From: Pseudomonadota bacterium | GTDB taxonomy: Bacteria > Pseudomonadota > Alphaproteobacteria > CACIAM-22H2 | Direction: 5' to 3' | Assembly (NCBI GenBank): GCA_016201015.1 | Contig: JACQDQ010000035.1 | Location: 1-36,451, forward strand | Length of the DNA stretch: 36,451 nucleotides | Shown: positions 29,661 through 36,451 of the stretch, in pieces | Layout: the number at the start of each line of letters is the position of its first letter | Position numbering within the stretch: the first letter of the stretch is position 1 | Notes under the pieces: model-generated | What the model saw: only the letters and a program-made list of their open reading frames with translations | Told to the model about the DNA's origin: nothing | Database searches by the model: none | Translations under genes and position numbers: made by a program

Positions 29661-32600
29661 TCAGCCGGCAGCGGCGCGCAGCTCGTCGATCCGGCGTGCA
29701 ACCGTCTCGCGCACGGTTCTCGGGTTTAGCGGCTTTTCAATGCACGCGACCCTGGTTTCGATGAGAAACGTCGTGACATGGGGCGCGAGAGTATCGCCGG
29801 TGATGAACACCAGGCGATCGAGCATCTTGGGATGTTCCTTGGCCACGGCACGATAGAGCCCCGGCCCATCGAGCACCGGCATCCGCAGATCGCTGAGAAT
29901 CAGGTCGTAGCGTCGCTCCGCCAGGCGTGCGAGCGCCTGACGGCCATTGTCAGCGATGTCGACGCTGTGACCCGCCCTCTCCAGGATCTCCGCCAGCGTC
30001 TGGGCAGTCTCGATTTCGTCATCGACAACTAGAATCTCGGCTCCGCCCTGGCGCTTCTCAGAATCTGCCGGAAGGTCGGCGGGCGAAGCTGTCACCGCCC
30101 CTCTCTGCGGCAGGGTCACCGTGAATGTCGCCCCGCCGCCGGGCGTATCGCCGACCGTGATACGCCCGCCATGCGCCTCAACGACGCCCTGGCACATCGA
30201 CAACCCCACGCCGGTGCCGACGCCGGTCGGCTTGGTTGTGAAGAACGGCTCGAAAATGCGCGAGCGTATCTCCAGTGGAACTCCAGGGCCATTATCCGCC
30301 ACCGACAGGACCAGTTCGCGGCGATCGGCGCGATGGCTCGTCGCGATCACGATCCGCCGCGGCGGTGAACGTTCCATCAGCGCCTGCTGTGCATTGACGA
30401 TGAGATTGGTAAAGACCTGGTTGAGCTGGTCGGCGTCGGCCATCAGCCGCGGCAGATCGCGGGCAAGTTCGAGGTCGACCGTGATGTCGGTCGTCCGCAG
30501 ATTGTAGGCGAGCAAATCGAGTCCGGCCTCGACGACGCTGTTGATGTCCAATGCCGTGACTTCCGGTGGGCGCCGGCGCGCCATCGCGAGAAAAGTCTTG
30601 ACGATTCGCGCGCAGCGTTCGGCGGCGCGGCGAATCTTCTCGGCCCGCGCGGCCACCGCAGGATCGGCGGCCATATCGTGCAGCATCACGGCCTGGCCAA
30701 CCACCACCGAAAGAGGATTGTTGAGCTCATGGGCGACGCCGGCGAGGAGCGAGCCGAGCGCTGTCAATTTCTCGCTATGCGCCAAGGCTTCGCGCTGCCG
30801 AAGAATTTCCGCGTCCGCGCGCTTGGCCTCGGTTAGGTCGACGAAGCCCGAGACGATCGCCCCCTCGCCTTCCCACACGATTCTTCGCGACGACAGGGAC
30901 GCAGGAAATACCGAACCATCGCCCTTGCGCAGCATGACTTCGAAATTTTCGATATTCGGGGATTCCGAAAGCGCGGCGATCAGACGCTGGCGGTCCGCGG
31001 GATCGGCATAATAGACGGCGGAATTGGTGCCGACGCAGTCATCCACCTTGAACAATCGATGAGAGCCGGGGCTCGCGTAGACGATGACGCCGTCGGCAAG
31101 CCGGACGATGACGACCGGCACGGGATGAGCCTCGGCAATACCGCGAAATCGCTGTTCGCTTTCGCGCAAGGCCCGCTCCATCTGCTGGCGTTGCGAGATG
31201 TCGCGGACATAGGCCGTGAACGCCCGTGTTTCCGGTAGGCGCACTTCGGCGATCGACAGTTCGGCGGGAAAAGTCGAGCCGTCGGCACGCATGGCCTCGA
31301 CGTCCACGCGCCGGCCCAGCATCCGCCTCTCGGGATTCTGCTCGAGCTGCATCAAGCCTTCGTTATGGCGGTGGCGCAGATGCGGCGGGACGATGACGTC
31401 GACGACCCGCCGCCCGAGAACGTCGTCTCTGGCATATTTGAACGTCCGCTCGGCCGCCGGATTGAACTCGAGGATTTCCCCCTGATCGCTCATCGTGATG
31501 ATCGCATCGAGCGATGAATCGATCATCGCCGACTTCAGCGCCTCGCTCTCGCGCAAGATCGCCTGGACGCGCTTCTGGTCGGTGATGTCGGTTCGTACGA
31601 AGACGAAGCCGCCATCCGCCGTCGGATAGTGGGACACGACGGACCAGCGTCCATCCGCCCACTCGATTTCCAACGGCGCCGCGGACCGGTCGCGAAACCG
31701 CGCGAGCGAGCGCGCGATCAGTGCATCGCGATCCGTGATCGGCACGCCATCGACGGTGACCACCTGCGGCACCAGCCTGCGAAGCAGCCCCTCCGCCGAG
31801 GCGCCGATGATCGCATCCGGCCGGGCGTTGTAAACGGCCGCAAAGGCGGGATTGCACAGTTGCAGCCGCTGATCACGATCATAGACGCCGACGCCCTGCG
31901 GCAGCGTAGCCATCGTATCCGCGACCATCTGATCCAATCGCCGGCGCTGCGCATCGTCGCGGTCGCGGCTGATCGCGACGCCGACCAACCCGGCTACGGC
32001 GCGCAACGCCTCGATTTCGAGCGGTTGCCAGACGCGTTCTTCCGTACAATGGTCAAAGCCGATGGTTCCCCACCACTGGCCTTCGACCATGACCGGGACC
32101 CGGATCGCGGATTTCACCCCCTGCCTCTCGAACCACGCACGCTGCCCGTCAGGCAAATCGCGCGTCAGGCCGTAGACGACCATGCCGCGGGAACGTTGCG
32201 CCCGCCAGTCCTGGAAAGCGCCGTCCTTCAGGACAACGTCGCGTAAGGCCTCATCATCCATGACGCGACGAATGCCCGGCGCGTCCCACTCGAACAGGTC
32301 CTCCTGTAGATAGGCGCCGTCCGCCGTTATATCGTTGCGACTCAGGGTCACGCGGCTGACACCCGCCGCCGGGCCGAGTCTTACGATCATTTCCTCGACT
32401 TGATCGCGCCATCCGGCACTCGACAACAGGCGCGCAGCCGCGTCGTTGACGACCGAGAGTATCGCCTCGCGGCGCTTGATATCGGTGATGTCGACGCGAA
32501 CGGCGACGGTCCAATCCTCGGCGGTGCGCCGGTCGGTCACCCGGATCCAGCGGCCGCCTGGCTTCGGCACGTCGAGCGACCCGGTGGGATTGCGGTGAAA

Positions 32601-33332
32601 CGCCATACGGCGCGCGATATGCGCCTCCGCTTCTTCCGGCGGCACCATCGTATCGCTCGACATCGTCATCGCACGGACCAGGTGCTCGAAGCTCACGCCT
32701 TCCCGCAACTCACTGGCAATCGCCTGTTGCATCTCCCGGTATCGGGCGTTGCACAGGACCAGACGGTCCTCGTTGTCAAACAGCGCAAATCCTTCGGACG
32801 AACATTCGATGGCGTCGAGCAGGCGGCGATGCGTGGCGACGGCCCGCTTCTCGGCGGCAAGCCGCTGCGTGACATCGCCGCAGAATATGACGAAACCGCC
32901 CTTGCGCAGGGCAGTTCCCCTGATCTTGATCGTCCGTCCATCGGGCAAGGACCGCTGGCGCACGTAATCCTCATGCCGGCGGAAAACCTGGAGACGTGAA
33001 GCGACGGCTTCCTCCTCGGTCATGTCGCCATACGCGCCCTGGCGGGCGTTGTATCGGATCACTCCCTCAAGCGGGGCGCCGGGGCGAACCAACCGGGCCG
33101 GAAGGCCGAACAGCCGGCGGAAGGCCGAGTTGGCGACGCGAATATCAAGTTTCGCGTCGACGATGCACACGCCCTGGGGAACGTCTTGAACGATGATGTC
33201 GAGCAGCGACGTGTCGGTAGCGGCCCGACCCGCCCTTTCCGTTCGAGATCGGCGAGCGGGCCCAGTGGGCCGCTTCGGCGACGTTGCCGCGGCCTTAGGC
33301 CGAGGGACTCGCGGCCGATTGTTTCGTGCCAC
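29661..33332 (-). CDS. Multi-PAS/GAF hybrid sensor histidine kinase with C-terminal receiver
   Basis: A 1223-aa soluble kinase with no membrane helix. Order by eye: basic Pro-rich N-terminus (1-40); PAS-like modules at about 42-158 and 168-288; GAF at about 290-458; PAS at about 465-588, 597-718 and 722-840 (each ending in a DIT/DIS/DLT motif); HisKA with H868 in VAHELNNPLS; HATPase with N980, DNGPG (1013-1017) and GVGTGVGLSM; receiver with DD (1104-1105), D1148 and K1200. The GAF stretch FDHCTEERVWQPLEIEAL is typical. The GTG start at 33332 follows a weak GGGGTG. It should sense a cytoplasmic signal (redox, haem, flavin or small molecule; not determinable) and pass phosphate to its own receiver and possibly to the convergent OmpR-type regulator. 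Confidence 0.9.
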   Translation of the reverse strand: MARNNRPRVPRPKAAATSPKRPTGPARRSRTERAGRAATDTSLLDIIVQDVPQGVCIVDAKLDIRVANSAFRRLFGLPARLVRPGAPLEGVIRYNARQGAYGDMTEEEAVASRLQVFRRHEDYVRQRSLPDGRTIKIRGTALRKGGFVIFCGDVTQRLAAEKRAVATHRRLLDAIECSSEGFALFDNEDRLVLCNARYREMQQAIASELREGVSFEHLVRAMTMSSDTMVPPEEAEAHIARRMAFHRNPTGSLDVPKPGGRWIRVTDRRTAEDWTVAVRVDITDIKRREAILSVVNDAAARLLSSAGWRDQVEEMIVRLGPAAGVSRVTLSRNDITADGAYLQEDLFEWDAPGIRRVMDDEALRDVVLKDGAFQDWRAQRSRGMVVYGLTRDLPDGQRAWFERQGVKSAIRVPVMVEGQWWGTIGFDHCTEERVWQPLEIEALRAVAGLVGVAISRDRDDAQRRRLDQMVADTMATLPQGVGVYDRDQRLQLCNPAFAAVYNARPDAIIGASAEGLLRRLVPQVVTVDGVPITDRDALIARSLARFRDRSAAPLEIEWADGRWSVVSHYPTADGGFVFVRTDITDQKRVQAILRESEALKSAMIDSSLDAIITMSDQGEILEFNPAAERTFKYARDDVLGRRVVDVIVPPHLRHRHNEGLMQLEQNPERRMLGRRVDVEAMRADGSTFPAELSIAEVRLPETRAFTAYVRDISQRQQMERALRESEQRFRGIAEAHPVPVVIVRLADGVIVYASPGSHRLFKVDDCVGTNSAVYYADPADRQRLIAALSESPNIENFEVMLRKGDGSVFPASLSSRRIVWEGEGAIVSGFVDLTEAKRADAEILRQREALAHSEKLTALGSLLAGVAHELNNPLSVVVGQAVMLHDMAADPAVAARAEKIRRAAERCARIVKTFLAMARRRPPEVTALDINSVVEAGLDLLAYNLRTTDITVDLELARDLPRLMADADQLNQVFTNLIVNAQQALMERSPPRRIVIATSHRADRRELVLSVADNGPGVPLEIRSRIFEPFFTTKPTGVGTGVGLSMCQGVVEAHGGRITVGDTPGGGATFTVTLPQRGAVTASPADLPADSEKRQGGAEILVVDDEIETAQTLAEILERAGHSVDIADNGRQALARLAERRYDLILSDLRMPVLDGPGLYRAVAKEHPKMLDRLVFITGDTLAPHVTTFLIETRVACIEKPLNPRTVRETVARRIDELRAAAG

Positions 33333-33909
33333 CGCAGTTCACCCCGGATAATTCACTGATGCCGAATGATTTCGTCTCACAAAGCCCTCGCCGAACCGGC
33401 AGACCCGACGTTAATGTCTTCGACATGTCGCGCCCTCGCGGGCGAGCGGCGAAACCTTACGGTACGAACCGAACCGACCACAAGGGGCCGTTTCTCCCAT
33501 CCGCCGCGAGCCTTCACATGCACTCACCTTGGACGAGGCGCAGACCGTGAACAGGCCGACCACGCGGGCCCGCCGTCGGGCAACGCGCCGGCCGATGCAC
33601 GCCGCTCCATGGCCCTGCCCCCAGCCCGCACCCCAGCGCGCGGCGGAAGACGGAGGGACGCGAAGGATGCGCGGCGTACGTGTCCGTTGCATTGCGCCTT
33701 GTCACTTGAGTTGTTTCAATTGTTTCGGAAACTATTGAAACGGTTTTCGCTGCCGGCAACACGGGATCGACACAAACCGGGTTCATTGTCCAGTACTGGT
33801 AACGGCGCGAATCGGGAACAAAAAGTGTCATAGCAACTCGAATCCGTCGCCGTCCGATTTCTCGAGAGCCGACAAGATCCGAAAGGCCCAGCGGGCGGAG
33901 CAGTCGCAC
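33333..33909. other. 577-base intergenic region with repeat sites, no gene
   Basis: Lies between divergent genes (kinase, minus; small membrane protein, plus). Frames crossing it are Arg/Pro-rich and unlike proteins. Visible structure is the large GTTTC palindrome at 33,713-33,741 and a perfect CCAGTACTGG (33790-33799). No clear sigma-54 element was found. Confidence 0.5.
33713..33741. promoter_or_regulatory. Four-half-site GTTTC palindrome
   Basis: GTTTC-N4-GTTTC (33713-33726), one central G, GAAAC-N4-GAAAC (33728-33741). The two 14-base arms are complementary at 13 of 14 positions. It is the most complete copy of the repeat seen at 25570/25643, 27397 and 27712. It lies 169 bases upstream of the small membrane-protein gene (33910) and about 380 bases upstream of the divergent kinase. 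Confidence 0.6.
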
Positions 33910-34101
33910 ATGTCCGATATCAGTTTGAATTTCTCGCCCCTCGAACTGCTGCTGATCGCGATCGTGATCGGCTTGCCGGGTGCACTTGCTGGCCTGATTA
34001 TTGGCGCCATCTTGCTGCGCCGACGGCCGATGCTCGGCGCGCTGGCGGGTGCGGTCCTGGGCGATGCCGGCTGGACCGCGATGCTTCTGCTGTGGGGCTG
34101 A
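33910..34101 (+). CDS. Small two-helix membrane protein
   Basis: A 63-aa protein, mostly hydrophobic: PLELLLIAIVIGLPGALAGL running into IIGAILL (about 10-36), RRR turn, then LGALAGAVLGDAGWTAMLLLW (about 42-62). GGAG lies about ten bases before the ATG. The glycine-rich helices resemble small GlsB/YeaQ-like membrane proteins, but the match is not clear enough to name it. It is followed by a second membrane protein gene after 95 bases, and a strong repeat-type regulatory site lies upstream. Confidence 0.55.
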   Translation: MSDISLNFSPLELLLIAIVIGLPGALAGLIIGAILLRRRPMLGALAGAVLGDAGWTAMLLLWG

Positions 34102-34196
34102 CCGCAAGCGACGACGAATCGAACCAACAATCCTGTCGCAGACTCGATCGGGCCTTCGGGCCCAATATCAAACCCGCAGGCGAGAAAGATCCCCCG

Positions 34197-34586
34197 ATGT
34201 CGTTCTTGCTGAATTTCGTGAGCGCCGCGCTGATCCTTCCCAATCTTGCGCTGGCCTGCTTCTTTCTCGCCGTCGGCGTCGTCGCCGGGCAGACAATCGG
34301 CTCGCTGCTGAAATCCGTATGGTCTTTGCTCGACTATGTGCCTTACATGCCTTACGTGGTCATCCTGGCCCTTGCGGCGGCGGCCGCCATTGTCGTCGCC
34401 ATGGTCCGCTACGACTTTCTATTTCCGCTCACGCTCGTGCTGCTCGGTGGCGCAAGCGTGTTCTACGTCTGCTGGGTAGCCTGGGACCAAGACTTGCTGC
34501 AAAACCCCATCTTACTGGCCAGCTTGGTCGGCGTTGCCCTCAGCGGCCTGCAATTCTGGCGCGTGACGCAGGGCGTCGCGACATGA
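34197..34586 (+). CDS. Four-helix membrane protein, uncharacterised
   Basis: A 129-aa protein with hydrophobic segments at about 5-30 (FVSAALILPNLALACFFLAV), 44-66 (YMPYVVILALAAAAAIVVAM), 69-89 (FLFPLTLVLLGGASVFYVCW) and 98-115 (ILLASLVGVALSGLQFW). No motif is recognised. The frame is open earlier, but ATG 34197 begins the membrane pattern and has AGGCGAG upstream at a somewhat long distance. It probably forms a unit with the 63-aa membrane protein and converges on the secreted-protein gene at 34,671. Confidence 0.6.
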   Translation: MSFLLNFVSAALILPNLALACFFLAVGVVAGQTIGSLLKSVWSLLDYVPYMPYVVILALAAAAAIVVAMVRYDFLFPLTLVLLGGASVFYVCWVAWDQDLLQNPILLASLVGVALSGLQFWRVTQGVAT

Positions 34587-34670
34587 GACGCCGCAGCGTT
34601 GCTCGCTCCGTTCACAGGCAGCCGCCAGGCCAACCTGTGTCTCGACACCACCCGTCGCCTTCATTGCGAA

Positions 34671-35576
34671 TCAGGGGAGCGGCGCCTGCTCCAGCGTAAA
34701 ACCGGTCGGAACGACGGCATTCTTGAGATCGAGACGGTCGCCTTCGAGTGGCAATCGGATCTCAGTCTTGCCGTCGAGACGAAGGCGCAATGTAATGCCG
34801 CGCGCCGCCGAATTCGGATCGCCCTTTGTCTCGAGCACCATGTGGTCGGCGCCGCCAGGCTCCTTGTCGCTGGTCCAGCTTAGCGCCGCTATCCATTCGA
34901 GCGCCGCTTCACGCGTCAGATTCGGCGGCAGGCGAAGAAAGAGGCGCTGCAACGCCCGCGTCGGCCGGGCATAGGTAACGCTCAAGACCCGCGCCGAGTC
35001 GCTGCCGAGCTCCTCGTCATCCGCCGCGTTTTCGGCCATATAGGCCACGGCGACGCGCTGCGCCAAGTGATCGCCCTTCAAGAGCAGCGTCAGCCAGCGC
35101 TCGCCGGCCTCATTGCGGCTGTGGCGGAAAAGGAGCTTGCCGGTCTCCAGACTGAAGACGGTGTAGGCGGGACCGATGACGCAGCAGCCGTAGCTTGTCA
35201 CGGTGTAGTAGGGGCCCGACGCGCGGCCCTCGTCGCCGGCTACGACGAAGCGGAAGACAGGCGGGCCGATGCGGCCGCCATCGAGCGGCTGCGCAACGAT
35301 GGAGAGCCGCGCCGCCTGCCGATCAAGCTCCTCGCCGACCAGGGTCCGGTCGCTGGTTTGCTTGAGCAGCAGCGTGCGAATGCGCCGCGGCTCGGTCTCG
35401 GTGCCGAAACGCGCGACTTCAAACGTGCGGTTGACCAACCGCGCACGGAACGCGTCCGCATCGCCTCGAACCTGGACCTCGGAGTTGAGCGCCGCTTTCG
35501 TGCTGTCCGCGGCGGGGGCAGGCGTGACGGCGCCAATCAGCGCAATTCCGACGAGCGCAGCAGAGATGCGCATCAT
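34671..35576 (-). CDS. Secreted 301-aa protein, uncharacterised
   Basis: Start at ATG 35576, or the adjacent ATG 35573, with GGAGGGG just upstream. A clear signal peptide (RISAALVGIALIGAVTPAPAA, cleavage near residue 23) points to the periplasm. The mature part is rich in beta-type stretches (RIRTLLLKQTSDRTLVGEEL; SGPYYTVTSYGCCVIGPAY; SLETGKLLFRHSRNEAGE) with an adjacent Cys pair. No family is recognised. It lies 32 bases downstream of the paralogue gene at 35,609 on the same strand, so the two secreted proteins are probably made together. Confidence 0.65.
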   Translation of the reverse strand: MMRISAALVGIALIGAVTPAPAADSTKAALNSEVQVRGDADAFRARLVNRTFEVARFGTETEPRRIRTLLLKQTSDRTLVGEELDRQAARLSIVAQPLDGGRIGPPVFRFVVAGDEGRASGPYYTVTSYGCCVIGPAYTVFSLETGKLLFRHSRNEAGERWLTLLLKGDHLAQRVAVAYMAENAADDEELGSDSARVLSVTYARPTRALQRLFLRLPPNLTREAALEWIAALSWTSDKEPGGADHMVLETKGDPNSAARGITLRLRLDGKTEIRLPLEGDRLDLKNAVVPTGFTLEQAPLP

Positions 35577-35608
35577 GCTCCCCTCCGACCGGAAATCACG
35601 CGTTCGAC

Positions 35609-35974
35609 CTAGTTGGGCGGCAAGACATCGTAGGCGGAGACATAGGGTTCGATGCGCGCCGTACCGGGCGCGAAGATGACGATACGCTTCAGCGGCGCCG
35701 TCTTGAGCTGGCCGTCCTTGTCCCTGAGGGTCGCGAACTGCCAAACCGATAGCTGACCGGCGCGTTGCAACTCGCCGGCAACGACATCGATCAGCGCGCC
35801 GCGCCCCATGGCCTCGACCTCGGCCTTGGTCCAGCCGACCACGACATCATCCTTTGCCGTGACGACTTTGAACAAGGCGATCTGGTTTGGATTGGCCTGT
35901 GCCAAGGCCGGTCCGGCCAGTGCCAAGGCGACGGCGGATGCCGCAACGGTACCGCGCAAAACTGGTTTCAGCAT
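35609..35974 (-). CDS. Small secreted protein, paralogue of the 25,771-26,208 protein
   Basis: A 121-aa protein with a textbook signal peptide (MLKPVLRGTVAASAVALALA, then GPALAQA). The mature part of about 95 residues has LFKVVTAKDDVVVGWTKAEV, GQLSVWQFATLRDKDG and LKRIVIFAPGTARIEPY. Positions and conserved blocks match the plus-strand protein at 25,771. ATG 35974 has AAGGAGAG upstream; the longer frame adds a non-signal stretch. No known domain is recognised. It is the first gene of a two-gene unit with the 301-aa secreted protein. The 25,771 copy is also followed by a membrane-anchored partner. Confidence 0.72.
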   Translation of the reverse strand: MLKPVLRGTVAASAVALALAGPALAQANPNQIALFKVVTAKDDVVVGWTKAEVEAMGRGALIDVVAGELQRAGQLSVWQFATLRDKDGQLKTAPLKRIVIFAPGTARIEPYVSAYDVLPPN

Positions 35975-36318
35975 GTTCTCTCCTTGGGTTCGAACGGACC
36001 GGAATATCGAGGACATCATGTTTCAGGTCAATGCGTCGTGCGCCGCAATCGCGCTTCAATCGTTTCCGTCGTCACTTGGCCGCGTTGCTGCCCTGCTCAT
36101 ATTTGCGATGTCACATCGCCAAGATGTCCGAATTTTGGTGTCGGGTAGAGACATCGCGTTCGGACTAAGTCCGCTCCGGAGTTGGCTTTCCGGTCGCCAT
36201 CTGCCCCTGAAGCAATCGAAACGAGAATCCTGCCTTCGCGATATCCCGGCGAAACGGACAATCCACATCATTGGGTCGACGCTTAGATTGATCGCCGCAA
36301 GCCGTGGGAGCAAACAGA
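35975..36318. other. Non-coding gap with one short palindrome
   Basis: A 344-base gap between divergent genes. CGGACT-A-AGTCCG (36161-36173) is a small perfect inverted repeat. A poor sigma-54-like GG-N10-GC element lies near 36,183-36,200, but its flanks fit badly. No gene or other repeat was recognised. Confidence 0.45.
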
Positions 36319-36451
36319 TGCACACCGTCGAGGATTTTGCCGGCATGCGTCGCCTCGTGATCCGGTTGTTGGCCGGTTGCCTGCTGTGTGCCGCATTCCT
36401 CGTCGCAGCGCTCGCCAACGGCAATTCTGTTTCGACGGAATACCATGCCCC
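36319..36451 (+). CDS. N-terminus of an exported protein (cut by window edge)
   Basis: ATG 36319 follows GGGAG at eight bases; ATG 36346 in the same frame would give a cleaner signal peptide (MRRLVIRLLAGCLLCAAFLV, then AALANG). Only 44 codons are visible, ending NGNSVSTEYHAP. The exported N-terminus is clear, but the family cannot be told. It is divergent from the secreted-protein pair at 34,671-35,974. Confidence 0.55.

Noticed and set aside
33713-33741. LexA or CRISPR-repeat explanation for the GTTTC repeats
   Set aside because: Alphaproteobacterial LexA sites are GTTC-N7-GTTC, which does not fit; there are no regularly spaced repeats with unique spacers.
33366-33833. 155-codon plus-strand frame upstream of the small membrane genes
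   Set aside because: Arg/Pro/Thr-rich, no ribosome site, and it spans the symmetric GTTTC palindrome.
36183-36200. Sigma-54-like element TTGGCTT-N5-TCGCC before the last gene
   Set aside because: GG/GC spacing is right, but the CAC and TTG positions are wrong, so it is below a credible match.

Overview
The window is a GC-rich chromosomal segment from a proteobacterium, most likely an alphaproteobacterium. That placement rests on the GC-rich codon use, the Rhizobiales/Rhodospirillales-like protein families, the frequent GTG/TTG starts and the 4-bp stop/start overlaps. No rRNA, tRNA, insertion sequence, CRISPR array or phage gene is visible. Both ends cut through genes.

Region A (1-11,028) is the most interesting part. 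It holds the tail of a phosphatidate cytidylyltransferase, a membrane fatty-acid desaturase, a MipA/OmpV-type outer-membrane protein on the opposite strand, and a tightly packed plus-strand operon of nine reading frames (2405-11,028). The operon order is: MtnX-like HAD-IB phosphatase, class-III aminotransferase, divergent metal-dependent ureohydrolase-fold enzyme, SMR transporter, alpha/beta hydrolase, COG3146-like GNAT, a second SMR gene wrecked by an internal deletion, NtrB-like sensor kinase, and NtrC-like sigma-54 activator. Three good sigma-54 (-24/-12) promoter matches precede the desaturase, the MipA gene and the operon. The operon ends with its own sigma-54 activator (GAFTGA loop intact), so I infer one self-regulated regulon. 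It would link lipid modification, an uncharacterised amine or guanidine pathway, and export. I do not recognise a described pathway with this gene set.

Region B (11,108-24,316) is a catabolic/uptake block. On the minus strand an M20 peptidase (17,057-18,382), a peptide-type ABC importer (solute-binding protein, two permeases, a double ATPase) and a second M20-like protein form one transcription unit. A divergent GntR/UTRA regulator and a palindromic operator head it. An isoaspartyl-dipeptidase-like amidohydrolase, an FAD aromatic-type monooxygenase and a CocE-like hydrolase follow. The importer is damaged: the binding-protein gene runs in frame into the first permease, with loss of the join region, and that permease has a second, frameshifting deletion near its 3' end. 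The second M20-like protein lacks several canonical metal ligands.

Region C (24,347-36,451) is mostly lineage-specific material. It has small secreted and membrane proteins, a single-domain globin, a GNAT, an OmpR-type response regulator convergent with a 1223-aa PAS/GAF hybrid histidine kinase, and two paralogous secreted proteins about 9.4 kb apart (25,771 and 35,609). A recurrent intergenic motif (GTTTC-N4-GTTTC or its complement) lies upstream of several of these genes and forms a near-perfect four-half-site palindrome at 33,713-33,741. This suggests a second local regulon.

All reading was by eye. Family names rest on motif recognition, and no database search was run.
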